Part shown: positions 40,900 through 50,792 of the stretch, piece after piece
Layout of the letters: every line of letters starts with the position of its first letter
Position numbering within the stretch: position 1 is the stretch's first letter
Source of the DNA: Bradyrhizobium sp. sBnM-33
Lineage (GTDB): Bacteria > Pseudomonadota > Alphaproteobacteria > Rhizobiales > Xanthobacteraceae
Direction: 5' to 3'
NCBI RefSeq assembly: GCF_032917945.1
Contig: NZ_CP136624.1
Location: forward strand, 5,456,001-5,520,000
DNA: 64,000 nt
Translations under genes and position numbers: made by a program
The notes under the pieces: model-generated
What the model was told of the DNA's origin: nothing
What the model saw: the letters and a program-made list of their open reading frames with translations, nothing else
The model's database searches: none

Positions 40900-42843
40900 G
40901 TGGTGGCGACGGCTGCAAAGAAAGCTTCGAAAAAGAAGGCGAAGAAGGCTCGCAAATCGCCGCCCGTCAGCGCCAGCAAGAAGGCGGCGGCGAAAAAGCG
41001 TGCAGCCAGGAAAAGTGCGACCAAGAGCAAGCGCGTCGTGAAGGAGCGCGGCAAGGCTTCGAAAAAGGCCGCAAAGAAGGCTTCGAAGAAAACGGCGAAG
41101 AAGTCGACCAAAACAGTCGCCAAGAAAGCCGCCAAGAAACCGGCGAAGAAATCCGTTACCAAAACTCCGTCGAAAAAACGCGCGGTAACGCCACAGGAAG
41201 CGAGCCCTGCCGTTCAAGCGGCGCCGGTCGCAGAAATTTCGAAGCCCGCCGCGCCACGCGGGAAGCCGGCTCCCGCCGCCAAGCCGGCAGCGGCTGTCGA
41301 ACGCAACACCTATTTCATCACGACCGCGATCGCCTATCCGAACGGCCTTCCGCATATCGGCCACGCCTACGAGGCAATTGCGACCGATGCGCTCGCGCGG
41401 TTTCAGCGGCTCAACGGCAAGGACGTCTTTTTCCTCACCGGTACCGACGAGCACGGCCTGAAGATGGTGCAAACCGCTGAAGCCGAAGGACTGGGTGTTG
41501 CTGAACTGGCAGCGCGCAATGCCGGCCGGTTCAAGGAGATGGACGAGCGCCTGAACGTCTCGTTCGACCGCTTCATCCGCACCACGGAGCCTGACCATCA
41601 TCGTTCGGTTCAGGTGGTCTGGGATCGGATGCAGCAGAATGGCGATATCTATATCGATACCTATGCAGGCTGGTATTCGGTTCGCGACGAAGCCTATTAC
41701 GCCGAGGAGGAAACCGTCCTCGGCGAGGACAATGTGCGGCGTGGCCCGCAAGGCTCGCCGGTCGAATGGGTCGAGGAGAAGAGCTACTTCTTCAGACTGT
41801 CCGCCTATCAAGACCGCTTGCTGCAGCTCTACGAGAGCCAGCCGGATTTCATCGGTCCGGATTCACGTCGCAACGAAGTCATCAGTTTCGTAAAGAGCGG
41901 CCTGAAGGATCTGTCGATTTCGCGCACGACGTTCGACTGGGGCGTCAAGGTGCCGAACGATCCCGAACACGTGATGTATGTCTGGGTCGATGCGCTGACC
42001 AACTATATCACCGGCGTCGGCTTTCCCGACGAGAGCGATCCGAACTGGCGCTACTGGCCGGCGGATGTGCATATCATCGGCAAGGATATCATCCGCTTCC
42101 ACGCGGTGTACTGGCCGGCATTCCTGATGTCGGCCGGCATTCCCGTGCAGAAGCGGGTTTACGCGCACGGCTTCCTGTTCAGCAGGGGCGAGAAGATGTC
42201 AAAGTCGGTCGGCAATGTCGTCGATCCCTTTAATCTGGCCGATCAGTATGGCGTCGACCAAATGCGCTATTTCTTCCTGCGCGAGGTGCCGTTCGGACAG
42301 GACGGCAACTACAGCCATGAAGCCATCGTCGCGCGCATCAACGCCGACCTTGCCAACGATCTCGGCAATCTGGCGCAGCGCTCGCTGTCGATGATCGCCA
42401 AGCAGCTTGGCGGCGTGCTGCCGGAGCCCAGCGAATTCACCGACAACGACAAGGCAATACTGGCGCAGGCCGACAGCATGCTGGAAACCTCGCGCACCGC
42501 GATGGCGACGCAACAGATCCATCAATGGCTGAACGCGGTGTGGGCCGTGGTGGCGGAGGCCAACCGCTATTTCGCTGGCGAGGCGCCCTGGGCGCTGGCC
42601 AAGACCGATCCTGACAGGCAGAAAACCGTCCTGTACGTGACGGCGGAGGTGGTGCGCCAGGTCGCGATTCTGACCCAGCCGGTGATGCCGGATGCGTCGG
42701 CCAAGCTGCTGGATAGCCTCGGCATTCCCAACGAGAAACAAGCGCGCGATTTCGCGGCGCTCGCCACGCGGATCAAGCCGGGAACGACATTGCCACCGCC
42801 GGTCGGCGTATTTCCGCGCTACATCGAACCAAAGGCAGATTAG
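40900..42843 (+). CDS. metG: Methionyl-tRNA synthetase with histone-like lysine-rich N-terminal tail
   Basis: MetRS charges tRNA-Met. The catalytic part starts near residue 135 ([20 protein letters not shown]), with the HIGH motif at 152-155, KMSKS at 432-436 and an anticodon-binding C-terminal domain. It lacks the Cys knuckle seen in zinc-binding MetRS, consistent with a Zn-free subtype ([11 protein letters not shown]). Residues 1-134 are very rich in Lys, Ala and Ser ([16 protein letters not shown]), resembling the C-terminal tail of histone H1. GTG at 40900 follows AAAGGAATTC, and the whole tail is in frame with the enzyme. The function of the tail is unknown; tRNA or ribosome binding is a guess. 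Confidence 0.95.
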   Translation: MVATAAKKASKKKAKKARKSPPVSASKKAAAKKRAARKSATKSKRVVKERGKASKKAAKKASKKTAKKSTKTVAKKAAKKPAKKSVTKTPSKKRAVTPQEASPAVQAAPVAEISKPAAPRGKPAPAAKPAAAVERNTYFITTAIAYPNGLPHIGHAYEAIATDALARFQRLNGKDVFFLTGTDEHGLKMVQTAEAEGLGVAELAARNAGRFKEMDERLNVSFDRFIRTTEPDHHRSVQVVWDRMQQNGDIYIDTYAGWYSVRDEAYYAEEETVLGEDNVRRGPQGSPVEWVEEKSYFFRLSAYQDRLLQLYESQPDFIGPDSRRNEVISFVKSGLKDLSISRTTFDWGVKVPNDPEHVMYVWVDALTNYITGVGFPDESDPNWRYWPADVHIIGKDIIRFHAVYWPAFLMSAGIPVQKRVYAHGFLFSRGEKMSKSVGNVVDPFNLADQYGVDQMRYFFLREVPFGQDGNYSHEAIVARINADLANDLGNLAQRSLSMIAKQLGGVLPEPSEFTDNDKAILAQADSMLETSRTAMATQQIHQWLNAVWAVVAEANRYFAGEAPWALAKTDPDRQKTVLYVTAEVVRQVAILTQPVMPDASAKLLDSLGIPNEKQARDFAALATRIKPGTTLPPPVGVFPRYIEPKAD

Positions 42844-42857
42844 GCCGTTTGCAAGCC

Positions 42858-43649
42858 ATGCTCGTCGACAGCCATTGCCATCTCGACTTCCCGGATTTTG
42901 CCGATGATCTCGACGCCATCGTTGCGCGTGCCGAGGCCGCGGGGATCGGCCGCATCATCACGATTTCGACCCGGGTGAAGCGGCTCGGCGGACTGCTCGC
43001 CGTCGCCGAGCGGTTCCCCAACGTCTATTGCTCGGTCGGCACCCATCCGCATCAGGCCGATGAGGAAGATGGCATTCCCACAAGCGAGCTGATCGAGCTA
43101 ACCAAGCACCCGAAGGTCGTGGCGCTCGGTGAGGCGGGGCTGGATTATTTCTACCAGCACGGTTCGCGAGAGGCGCAGGAGCGCGGCTTTCGCGCGCATA
43201 TCGCGGCCGCGCGCGCCACGGGCCTGCCGCTAGTGATCCATACCCGCGACGCCGACGAGGACTGCGGCCGCATCCTCGAAGACGAGGTGGCAAAGGGACC
43301 GTTCCGGGCGGTGCTCCATTGCTACACCGGTGGCCGCGAACTCGCGATGAAGGCGATTGCGTTGGGTCTGTCGATCTCGTTCACGGGCATTTTGACGTTC
43401 AAGAAATCCGAGGCATTGCGCGAGCTTGCGGCCGAACTGCCCGCTGATCGCATCATGGTCGAAACCGACTCGCCTTATCTGGCGCCCGGCAAGTTTCGCG
43501 GCAAGCGCAACGAGCCGGCTTACGTGGTCGAAGTCGCCAAAGTGCTGGCGGAAACGCGCGGCGTCTCGCTGCAAGAGATTTCCCGGCAGACGACCGAAAA
43601 CTTCTTCCGCCTGTTCTCCAAAGTCCCCGCGCCGAAAGTCGCGGCATGA
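42858..43649 (+). CDS. TatD-family metal-dependent hydrolase (DNase)
   Basis: This 263-residue TIM-barrel hydrolase is related to TatD, a 3'-5' DNA and RNA exonuclease linked to repair. Metal and active-site blocks seen are VDSHCHLDF, SVGTHPHQA, ALGEAGLDYFY, VIHTRDADED, LHCYTGG and METDSPYLAP. The ATG at 42858 (MLVDSHCH) is preferred over a TTG 9 bases upstream. It lies between metG and an MBL-fold gene, with the next start overlapping its stop (ATGA), the same order as in many alphaproteobacteria. Confidence 0.95.
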   Translation: MLVDSHCHLDFPDFADDLDAIVARAEAAGIGRIITISTRVKRLGGLLAVAERFPNVYCSVGTHPHQADEEDGIPTSELIELTKHPKVVALGEAGLDYFYQHGSREAQERGFRAHIAAARATGLPLVIHTRDADEDCGRILEDEVAKGPFRAVLHCYTGGRELAMKAIALGLSISFTGILTFKKSEALRELAAELPADRIMVETDSPYLAPGKFRGKRNEPAYVVEVAKVLAETRGVSLQEISRQTTENFFRLFSKVPAPKVAA

Positions 43650-44452
43650 CGCTGACGCTGACGATCCTCGGCTGCGGCTCCTCCGCCGGTGTGCCCCGCC
43701 CGGCGCTCGGCTGGGGCGCCTGCGATCCCAACAATCCGAAGAATCGACGCCGCCGTTGCTCGCTGCTGGTCGAGCGCACGGGTGCGCACGGCACCACGCG
43801 GATCCTGATCGACACCTCACCTGACCTGCGCGAGCAGTTGATCGACGCCGAAGTCGATCACATCGACGCGGTGTTTTTGACCCATGAGCACGCCGACCAG
43901 ACCCATGGCATCGACGACCTGCGCTCGGTCGTGCTGCACCAGCGCCGCCGCATTCCCGTCTACTTCAACCAGTCGACCGCCAAAGACATCATGGCGCGGT
44001 TCTCCTATTGCTTCATCTCGCCGGAAGGCAGCGATTATCCGCCGATCCTGACGCGCCATTCGATCGAAGCGGGCGAGAGCCACACCACCGAGGGGAGGGG
44101 CGGGCCGCTGAAACTCTCTGCGTTCCTGGTTCAGCACGGCAAGATTCCCGCGCTTGGGTTCCGCATCGGGGCCGCCGCCTACACGCCCGATCTCCACGAC
44201 ATTCCCGAGGAGAGCTGGCCGGCGCTCGAAAACCTCGACCTCTGGATCGTTGACGGGCTGCGCTACGCCGGGCATCCCAGCCATTTCAGCGTCAACGACG
44301 CGCTGTCGTGGATCGAGCGCTTCAAGCCGAAGCAGGCCGTCATGACCAACATGCATTCCGACCTCGACTACGAGGTATTACGCCAGAGCCTGCCGCCTGG
44401 CGTGATCCCCGCCTATGATGGCTTGCGGCTGACGCTGAACAGCGCAGGCTGA
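43646..44452 (+). CDS. MBL-fold metallo-hydrolase, PhnP-like
   Basis: This 268-residue beta-lactamase-fold hydrolase starts LTILGCGSSAGVPRP, has the metal site THEHADQTHGID and other His/Asp ligands (GVIPAYDG, MHSDLDY). The glycine-rich beginning and THxHxDH-like motif match the PhnP phosphodiesterase group. It is translationally coupled to the TatD gene. The natural substrate is unknown; a role in nucleic-acid or phosphonate-derived diester cleavage is possible from family data only. Confidence 0.9.
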   Translation: MTLTLTILGCGSSAGVPRPALGWGACDPNNPKNRRRRCSLLVERTGAHGTTRILIDTSPDLREQLIDAEVDHIDAVFLTHEHADQTHGIDDLRSVVLHQRRRIPVYFNQSTAKDIMARFSYCFISPEGSDYPPILTRHSIEAGESHTTEGRGGPLKLSAFLVQHGKIPALGFRIGAAAYTPDLHDIPEESWPALENLDLWIVDGLRYAGHPSHFSVNDALSWIERFKPKQAVMTNMHSDLDYEVLRQSLPPGVIPAYDGLRLTLNSAG

Positions 44453-44494
44453 GCCTGCGGCGCAAGTCTGATCGCCGGACGCGGAGGAACGTCG

Positions 44495-45121
44495 ATGATT
44501 GGCCTGTTCTTTGAAGTCCAGACAAGGCCCGGGCACCGCGATCAATATCTCGATCTTGCAGCCTCGCTAAAGCCTGAGCTTGAGGCGATGGGTGGCTGCC
44601 TCTTCATCGATCGCTTCAGGAGTTTGACACGGGAAGACCTGCTGCTGTCGTATCAGATATGGCAGGACGAGGGGACCCTGACGGCGTGGCGGGCCCATGC
44701 TCACCATCACGATGTTCAGGCAATCGGCCGCGAGAAGATATTTTCGGACTATCGCATCCGGGTCGCCCAAGTGATCCACGAAGCAAAGCCCGGGCAGCCG
44801 ATCTGGCAACCCGAGCGGCGCACGCCCTACAACGATCCCGCAAGGCGCAAGCCGACTTATGTGCTGGCGGCTGAATCGAAAAATGCCACGCTACCGGCAG
44901 CGACCGAATGGCGCCGTGACGCTTTCGCAAGCGTCTATCGTGAGGGGCACTTCGCGCACCTGATCGATCTACCAAACGATCAAGCCGGCATCGAATTCGG
45001 CGCCAGGCTGTTTGCTGATCCGACAACCGAGTATTTCCGCGTTTTCGAGGTCATGCGCGATTACGGCATGTTCGAACGCACTGAGGTGCCGCAATACTAC
45101 CCGCCTGCAAAACGAGTATAA
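44495..45121 (+). CDS. ABM-domain (antibiotic biosynthesis monooxygenase-like) protein
   Basis: This 208-residue protein is built of two ferredoxin-like halves. The N-terminal half has the ABM pattern (GLFFEVQTRPGHRDQYLDLA, then WRAHAHHHDVQAIG). The second half (EGHFAHLIDLPNDQAGIEFG) is weaker. Such proteins are small oxygenases or degradative enzymes acting on aromatic or haem-like compounds; no specific substrate can be assigned. A GCGGAGGAAC box precedes the ATG. It is a stand-alone gene between the MBL gene and a convergent DUF2199 gene. Confidence 0.8.
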   Translation: MIGLFFEVQTRPGHRDQYLDLAASLKPELEAMGGCLFIDRFRSLTREDLLLSYQIWQDEGTLTAWRAHAHHHDVQAIGREKIFSDYRIRVAQVIHEAKPGQPIWQPERRTPYNDPARRKPTYVLAAESKNATLPAATEWRRDAFASVYREGHFAHLIDLPNDQAGIEFGARLFADPTTEYFRVFEVMRDYGMFERTEVPQYYPPAKRV

Positions 45122-45140
45122 GAAGGAGCGTGAATGACAC

Positions 45141-45728
45141 TCAGTCGCCGAGCGAAGTCCTTATGTCGTGGCCGTTGATGGCATAGAGCTCAAGCAGTCG
45201 ATCGAAGGTGATGCCGCTCTGCTGCTCAACGGCAAGAGGATGGGAAGTGCGCTCCAACAACACGCGCGGTCGCTGTCGTCCACTCACTGGATGAACCTGA
45301 CATTTGAGGTTCAGCGTATCGGGATAGCCTTCAAGCCGATTGGAGAACCACCCGAACCATGGACCGAGTTCGTCGCATTCGCCGTTATCGAATGCCGTAA
45401 TGTAGCGCGCAAAGTTCTCGCGTGACAGCGTCGCCCACACACCGAAGCCGAATTGTTGCCCGCCGCTGCCCCGGATCGGCAGTTCGAGCACCGCACGCAC
45501 AAAGAAATGCTGCCCCTCCAGCACACAGAAATCTTCAGAAAGGAAGTCGCCACTGAGATCAAGAGCGCTGTTGGGCGCCTTGTCCTCACTACCTGGCCAT
45601 TGTGCGGGTTTGCCGCACGCCAGGTCAATCAAGCCATAATGCGTTTCGCCGCAGATACTACAGGACCACGGACTATCCCATAGACGACGCCAGCGCGGGT
45701 CGTTGGCCAAATCCTGCATCGGTCTCAC
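45141..45728 (-). CDS. DUF2199 family protein
   Basis: This 195-residue protein of the DUF2199 family has an N-terminal zinc-finger-like WSCSICGETHYGL, SGDFLSEDFCVL, EGQHFFVRAVLELPI and GFGVWATLSREN. The function is unknown. The start may be Met1 (45728) or the Met four residues on. It follows the acyl-CoA synthetase gene by 16 bases on the same strand, so it could be read through from the TRAP operon. Confidence 0.88.
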   Translation of the reverse strand: MRPMQDLANDPRWRRLWDSPWSCSICGETHYGLIDLACGKPAQWPGSEDKAPNSALDLSGDFLSEDFCVLEGQHFFVRAVLELPIRGSGGQQFGFGVWATLSRENFARYITAFDNGECDELGPWFGWFSNRLEGYPDTLNLKCQVHPVSGRQRPRVLLERTSHPLAVEQQSGITFDRLLELYAINGHDIRTSLGD

Positions 45729-45744
45729 GCCCTGTTGGCCCGCA

Positions 45745-47394
45745 TCACGCCGATATCGCCTTCGCCGACTCCACCTGGTTGCGCAGCATGAATTTTTGAA
45801 TTTTGCCGGTGGACGTTTTCGGGATGGGGCCGAACACCACTGCCTTGGGCGTCTTGAAGCCGGACATGTGGCTGCGGCAAAAAGCTATGATCTCGGCCTC
45901 CGTCGCCTTGGCGCCTTCCTTCAGCTCGACGAAAGCGCAGGGCACTTCGCCCCATTTGGGATCGGGCTTTGCGACCACGGCCGCGAACAGCACGGCCGGG
46001 TGCTTGTAGAGGACGTCCTCGACCTCGACGGAAGAGATATTCTCGCCGCCGGAGATGATGATGTCCTTGGAGCGGTCCTTGATGATGACGTAACCGTGCT
46101 CGTCGAGCACACCGAGATCGCCGGTGTGAAACCAGCCGCCGGCGAAGGCTTCCTGCGTCGCCTTCTCGTTTTTCAGATAGCCCTTCATCACGATATTGCC
46201 GCGGAACATCACCTCGCCGATGGTTTCGCCATCGCGCGGCACCTCCTGCATGGTCTTGGGGTCGAGCACGGTGACGGCTTCTTCCAGCGGGTAGGGCACG
46301 CCCTGCCGGCGCTTGAGCTGCGCGCGCTGGTCAGGAGGCAGTTCGTCCCAGCCCGGCTGCTCGGCGCAGACGGAAGCGGGGCCGTAGACCTCGGTCAGGC
46401 CATAGACGTGCGTCAGCTTGATGCCGATGCTTTCGGCTCCTTCCAGCACGGCGACCGGCGGCGCTGCACCCGCGATCAAACCGACCACGCGGCGCGCCTT
46501 GTCGCCCTTGGGCGCACCGGGCGCGTTGATCAGCGTGTTGTAGACGATCGGCGCACCGCACATGTGGGTGACGCCGTGCTTCGGGATCAGCTCAAAGATT
46601 TTTGCCGGATCGACCTTGCGCAGGCAGACATTGGTGCCGGCCGAGGCCGCAACAGTCCACGGGAAGCACCAGCCGTTGCAGTGGAACATCGGCAGGGTCC
46701 ACAGGTACACCGGATGCTGGCCGAGGGTGCCCGCCAGGATGTTGCTGATGGCGTTGAGGTAGGCGCCACGGTGATGGGTCACGACGCCTTTCGGATTGCC
46801 CGTGGTGCCCGAGGTATAGCTGAGCGCAATCGCGTCCCATTCGTCGGCGGGCAACCTGGCGACGAAGCCCGGATCGCCGGCCGCGACCGCCGCCTCGTAT
46901 TCGATCTCACCAATCCGTTTGCCGCCTGCAAACGCCGCGTCGTCGACATCGACGACGAAAGGCTTTGGCCCCTTCATCAGCGTCATCGCTTCCGCAATCA
47001 CGCCGGCGAATTCTGGATCGACCAGGATGATCTTCGCGCCGCCATGGTCGAGCTGGAAAGCGATTGAGGGTGCGTCGAGCCGGATGTTCAGCGCGTTCAG
47101 GACGGCACCGGCCATCGGCACGGCGAAATGCACCTCGTTCATGGCGGGTACGTTGGGCAGCATCGCCGCGACCGTGTCGCCGACACCAATACCCCGCCCA
47201 GCGAGCCAGGACGCAAAGCGCCGGCAGCGCTCGTAGGTCTCAGCCCAGGTAAAGCTGCGGCCCTCGTAGACTGTGCTGACGTGATCGGGATAAACAGCGG
47301 CGCTGCGGGCAAGGAAGCTCAGCGGCGTCAGCGGTACGTAATTCGCCGGCGTCTTGTCCAATCCGATCGAATACTGGTTGTGGGCTGCGCTCAT
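45745..47394 (-). CDS. Acyl-CoA synthetase, AMP-forming
   Basis: This 549-residue enzyme of the ANL superfamily activates a carboxylic acid to its CoA thioester using ATP. Motifs seen are ALSYTSGTTGNPKGVV (P-loop-like A3), VYGLTEVYGP (A5), HTGDLGVLDEHGY (A7), and the hinge and catalytic Lys near TSTGKIQKF (A10). The ATG at 47394 starts the domain (MSAAHNQYS); an in-frame extension reaching 47874 overlaps the TRAP permease and is not supported. It lies 29 bases after the TRAP genes, suggesting that the carrier imports the acid it activates. Confidence 0.95.
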   Translation of the reverse strand: MSAAHNQYSIGLDKTPANYVPLTPLSFLARSAAVYPDHVSTVYEGRSFTWAETYERCRRFASWLAGRGIGVGDTVAAMLPNVPAMNEVHFAVPMAGAVLNALNIRLDAPSIAFQLDHGGAKIILVDPEFAGVIAEAMTLMKGPKPFVVDVDDAAFAGGKRIGEIEYEAAVAAGDPGFVARLPADEWDAIALSYTSGTTGNPKGVVTHHRGAYLNAISNILAGTLGQHPVYLWTLPMFHCNGWCFPWTVAASAGTNVCLRKVDPAKIFELIPKHGVTHMCGAPIVYNTLINAPGAPKGDKARRVVGLIAGAAPPVAVLEGAESIGIKLTHVYGLTEVYGPASVCAEQPGWDELPPDQRAQLKRRQGVPYPLEEAVTVLDPKTMQEVPRDGETIGEVMFRGNIVMKGYLKNEKATQEAFAGGWFHTGDLGVLDEHGYVIIKDRSKDIIISGGENISSVEVEDVLYKHPAVLFAAVVAKPDPKWGEVPCAFVELKEGAKATEAEIIAFCRSHMSGFKTPKAVVFGPIPKTSTGKIQKFMLRNQVESAKAISA

Positions 47395-47423
47395 TGGCTG
47401 TGTCCCATCTACAAAAATTTGAC

Positions 47424-49322
47424 TTACAGGAACCCGATGGAAATCCACGGGAAGATCGCCACGATAATCAGGCCGACCATCAGCGCCAACAGGTAGCCCC
47501 AGATCGGCCGGATACCCTCGGCCGGATCGACGCGCCCGATGGCGCAAGCTGCATAATAGCCTACTCCGAAGGGCGGCGCGAATAGCCCGATACCCATAGC
47601 GAGAATAACGATCATCGCATAATGGACCTCGTGTACGCCGACCGCCCGCGCGATCGGAAACAACAACGGCCCGAATAGTACGATCGCCGGAATGCCCTCG
47701 AGCACGCTGCCCAGGATCACGAAGGCCACGATCGAGACCGCGATGAACGTTGCCGAGCCACCGGGCAGGCCGGTCATGGCGGCCGCCAACGTCCGCGAAA
47801 AGCCGGACTGTGTGAGGCCCCAGGCCATGCCGGTAGCGCAGCCGATGATCAGCAAGATCGCGCCCGACAGGCACGCGGTCTCAACCAACATTGGCACGAT
47901 CCGCCGCCAGTCGAAATTGCGGTAGATCAAGAGACCGTAAATCAGGTAGCCGACAATAAAGGCATAGACGATGCCGATGGTGGAAACCTCGGTTGCGGTC
48001 GCAATGCCCTCGACCACGGCGTAACGGATCACGAACGGCAGCGCGATGGCGGGCAGGGCGATGGCAAACGCGCGGACGATCTCGGTGACACTCGCCCGCG
48101 TGACGTGCCGCAGATCCTCGTTCCGGTAACGCCACCACACCAGTGCCGACAGCGTGATCGCCAGCACCAGGCCCGGCAGGAGGCCGCCGGTGAACAGCGC
48201 CGCGATCGATACTCCCGTGACCGAGCCGATGGTGATCAGCACCAGGCTCGGCGGAATGGTCTCGGTCTGCGCGCCGGTCGCGGAGAGGAGGGCGACCAGA
48301 TCGCCCGGCTTGGCACCCCGCGCCTTCATTTCCGGGAACAGCACCGGCGCCACGGCAGCCATATCGGCGGCCTTGGAGCCCGAGATGCCCGATACCAGGT
48401 ACATCGCCCCGACCAGCACGTAATGCAGCCCGCCGCGGACATGGCCGAGCAGGCTTGCCAGGAACGCCACCATCGCACGCGCCATGCCTGTCATTTCGAT
48501 CAGCAGGCCCAGGAACACGAACAGCGGTACCGACAGGAGGATGAGGTGGCTCATGCCTTCGTCCATGCGGCCGACCAGCACCATCAGCGGCGTGCCCGTG
48601 GTCAGTGCCAGATAACCATAGGTCGCCAAGCCAAAGCCGAACGCGATCGGTACACCGGCGAAGACGCAGAAGCCGGCCACGCCGACAAAGAAGATGATCA
48701 GATTGAGGTTGCCGAGCGGCTTGAGCGAGCCCCTGAGCAGCCAGAATATCCCGATGACGAGTGCGACCGACAGGATCGCGCCCAGCACCATGCGAACGTT
48801 GCCGACGCGGGCCAGACGCAGGAGAGCAAACAGCGCCATCAGCGCAATCCCGACCGGTAGCGCCGCGGCACGCCAGCTATTGAGGATCTGCAACGCCGGC
48901 GTGGTGATGTAGCTTTCCTCGTAGGCGTATTCATAGGCCGGCCAGGCAATCAGGATCAGGAACGCCAGGGCGGCTGCTGTCGCCACCAGATCGAGATAGG
49001 CACGCATCGCGGGCTTCGCGTTAGCGACTACCGCCGTCATCCGCATATGCTCGGCGCGGCGGAACGCAACCGCGGCGCCGAGCATGGCGAGCCACAGGAA
49101 CAGGATTGAGGCCAGCTCGTCAGACCAGATCAGCGGCCGATGCAGCGCGTAGCGCGCCACCACGCCGGCAAACAGGATGATGATTTCGGCGACGACCAGC
49201 AGCGCTGCGGGAAGCTCGACCAGCATTCCCAGGGCTTGTTCGATCGAAGCCAGCAACGAACGGCGGCGAGGGGGCTGAGCCACCTCACCGCCAACCATTT
49301 CACTCAGTTCGGCATGAGCCAC
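47424..49322 (-). CDS. TRAP transporter fused small (DctQ) and large (DctM) membrane subunits
   Basis: This 632-residue TRAP permease uses an ion gradient to import an organic acid or similar solute captured by its binding protein. The first ~180 residues are DctQ-like (four helices, LIWSDELASILFLWLAM). The rest is DctM-like with ~12 helices and typical motifs (GFGLATYGYLAL, SGSKAADMAAVAP, GLFAPPFGVGYYAA). Q-M fusions are well known. It lies between dctP and the acyl-CoA synthetase gene on the minus strand. The substrate is unknown; a carboxylate is likely from context. Confidence 0.93.
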   Translation of the reverse strand: MAHAELSEMVGGEVAQPPRRRSLLASIEQALGMLVELPAALLVVAEIIILFAGVVARYALHRPLIWSDELASILFLWLAMLGAAVAFRRAEHMRMTAVVANAKPAMRAYLDLVATAAALAFLILIAWPAYEYAYEESYITTPALQILNSWRAAALPVGIALMALFALLRLARVGNVRMVLGAILSVALVIGIFWLLRGSLKPLGNLNLIIFFVGVAGFCVFAGVPIAFGFGLATYGYLALTTGTPLMVLVGRMDEGMSHLILLSVPLFVFLGLLIEMTGMARAMVAFLASLLGHVRGGLHYVLVGAMYLVSGISGSKAADMAAVAPVLFPEMKARGAKPGDLVALLSATGAQTETIPPSLVLITIGSVTGVSIAALFTGGLLPGLVLAITLSALVWWRYRNEDLRHVTRASVTEIVRAFAIALPAIALPFVIRYAVVEGIATATEVSTIGIVYAFIVGYLIYGLLIYRNFDWRRIVPMLVETACLSGAILLIIGCATGMAWGLTQSGFSRTLAAAMTGLPGGSATFIAVSIVAFVILGSVLEGIPAIVLFGPLLFPIARAVGVHEVHYAMIVILAMGIGLFAPPFGVGYYAACAIGRVDPAEGIRPIWGYLLALMVGLIIVAIFPWISIGFL

Positions 49323-49341
49323 GACGGCCCCTCACATGCGC

Positions 49342-50361
49342 TTAGGACAGCTTGCCCACGGATTTCTCGAGCAGCTCCCAGGCCTGGTCGCCGTATTTAC
49401 CTTTCCATTCCGCGTAGAAGCCGGCCGAGCGCAGCTTGTCGCGGAACGGCGTCACGTTGGGCTGGTTGAAGGTCAAACCCTTGCCGGCCAATTCCTGCTG
49501 CAGCCCGGCATTCAGCTTGGCGACGTCCTCGCGCTCTTTGATGGCCGCCGCATTGATGTTCTTGGCGACGATTGTCCTGATATCCTCAGGCAGCTTTTCC
49601 CAGGCGCGGCGGTTCGCCAGGAACCAGAATCCGTCCCACATGTGGTTCGTCAGCGAACAGAACTTCTGCACTTCGAATAGTTTTGCCGTCGAAATGATCG
49701 CCAGCGGATTTTCCTGGCCCTCGACGATCTTGGTCTGCAGCGCCGAATAGACTTCGCTGAAATTGATGGAGGCGGGCGCTGCATCGAACGCCTTGAACAT
49801 GGAGGTCCAGAGCGGTGACACCGGCACCCGGATCTTGAAGCCCTTGAGGTCATCCGGGCCGTTGATCGGCTTGGTCGAGGATGTGGTCTGGCGGAAACCG
49901 TTGTCCCAGATCTTGTCCATCACCACGAGGTTCGCCTTGGTGATCTCGCCGCGGATATGGGCGCCCAGGCCCCCGTCCATGGCCTTCCAGACCGTATCGT
50001 AATCCGGGAATGCGAAGCCGATGCCGCTGATGGACGCCGCCGGCACCAGCGTCGCCAGAATCAATCCCGACAGCGTGAAAAACTCGACCCCGCCGGACCT
50101 GATCTGGCTCAGCATATCGGTATCGGAACCGAGTTGGTTGTTCGGGAAAATCTGCAGGTCGAACCGGCCATTGGTCTCGGCCTTGATCGCCGCCGCCATT
50201 TCCTTGGCGCGAGCGTTCATCGGATGGCCGTCCGGAAGATTGTTGGCGTATTTGTAGGTAAATTCGGCGGTCTGGGCCCGCGCCACCAACGGCGCGCCAA
50301 TGCCGCCCAAAACCGCTGACGCAGCGGATGCCCTAAGAAGCGTGCGTCGTGAAAAGCTCAT
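49342..50361 (-). CDS. TRAP transporter substrate-binding protein (DctP family)
   Basis: This 339-residue periplasmic binding protein has a twin-arginine-like signal (SRRTLLRASAASAVLGG) ending near ARAQT. The mature part begins FTYKYANNLPDGHPMNARAK, and the DctP signature includes an Arg (GFKIRVPVSP) that usually binds the substrate carboxylate, and QENPLAII. It heads the TRAP operon (dctP, fused dctQM, acyl-CoA synthetase). The ligand is probably an organic acid. A 431-base intergenic region lies upstream. Confidence 0.93.
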   Translation of the reverse strand: MSFSRRTLLRASAASAVLGGIGAPLVARAQTAEFTYKYANNLPDGHPMNARAKEMAAAIKAETNGRFDLQIFPNNQLGSDTDMLSQIRSGGVEFFTLSGLILATLVPAASISGIGFAFPDYDTVWKAMDGGLGAHIRGEITKANLVVMDKIWDNGFRQTTSSTKPINGPDDLKGFKIRVPVSPLWTSMFKAFDAAPASINFSEVYSALQTKIVEGQENPLAIISTAKLFEVQKFCSLTNHMWDGFWFLANRRAWEKLPEDIRTIVAKNINAAAIKEREDVAKLNAGLQQELAGKGLTFNQPNVTPFRDKLRSAGFYAEWKGKYGDQAWELLEKSVGKLS

Positions 50362-50792
50362 CTCATTCTCCCTTGAGAGTTATTGTTCTTGAGGTCCGAG
50401 ACACGGACCTGCGGTCCACGGGATCATCAGCGATCGCCGCATTCGCGCGCTTATTGCAGCGTCAGCAAGTGTCGGCAATAGGAATGGCCGGGAGGCAGCA
50501 GATCAGGAATGTCATGGCGCCCAAGGCGGCCGTTTTGGTCTCAGAGCTGACTGAATTTGCCAGCATATCCGGCTAAATATTTGATCTAATTGTAGATATA
50601 GATATTCCATAATATACCTTATGCGAATTCGGGGTGTTTGGCCGTCAGCAGCCAGTGTTCACCAATCTGCATTGGAGCCCCGCTGATTTCATCGCTGGTA
50701 CGAACCCCCGCTTCCCACCCACAATGCGGCTCCAGGCGAAACACAAAGCCCCGAGGCCGGTTGGTTCAAGCCGGCCGCAACGGAGGTTCATC
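50362..50792. promoter_or_regulatory. Divergent promoter region between dctP and the M24 peptidase gene
   Basis: The 431 bases contain an AT-rich tract at 50570-50620 that stands out from the GC-rich surroundings. There, ATCTA-ATTG-TAGAT (50584-50597) is a short inverted repeat, and TTGTAG (50590-50595) with TATACC (50613-50618) at 17-base spacing is a possible plus-strand promoter. GGAGG at 50780-50784 precedes the M24 start. The site is a candidate operator for shared control of both units. Confidence 0.4.

Noticed and set aside
40881..41480. A 199-residue Glu/Gln-rich frame overlapping the start of metG
   Set aside because: It is the alternate reading of the Lys-rich codons of the metG tail and has no family match. 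The frame from 40900 leads directly into the synthetase domain.
45703..47067. Long plus-strand frame of 454 residues
   Set aside because: It is antisense to the acyl-CoA synthetase and arises from high GC at third positions. No domain is visible.
47395..47874. In-frame N-terminal extension of the acyl-CoA synthetase
   Set aside because: It overlaps the TRAP permease gene in another frame and is Arg/Gly-rich. The conserved domain begins at 47394.
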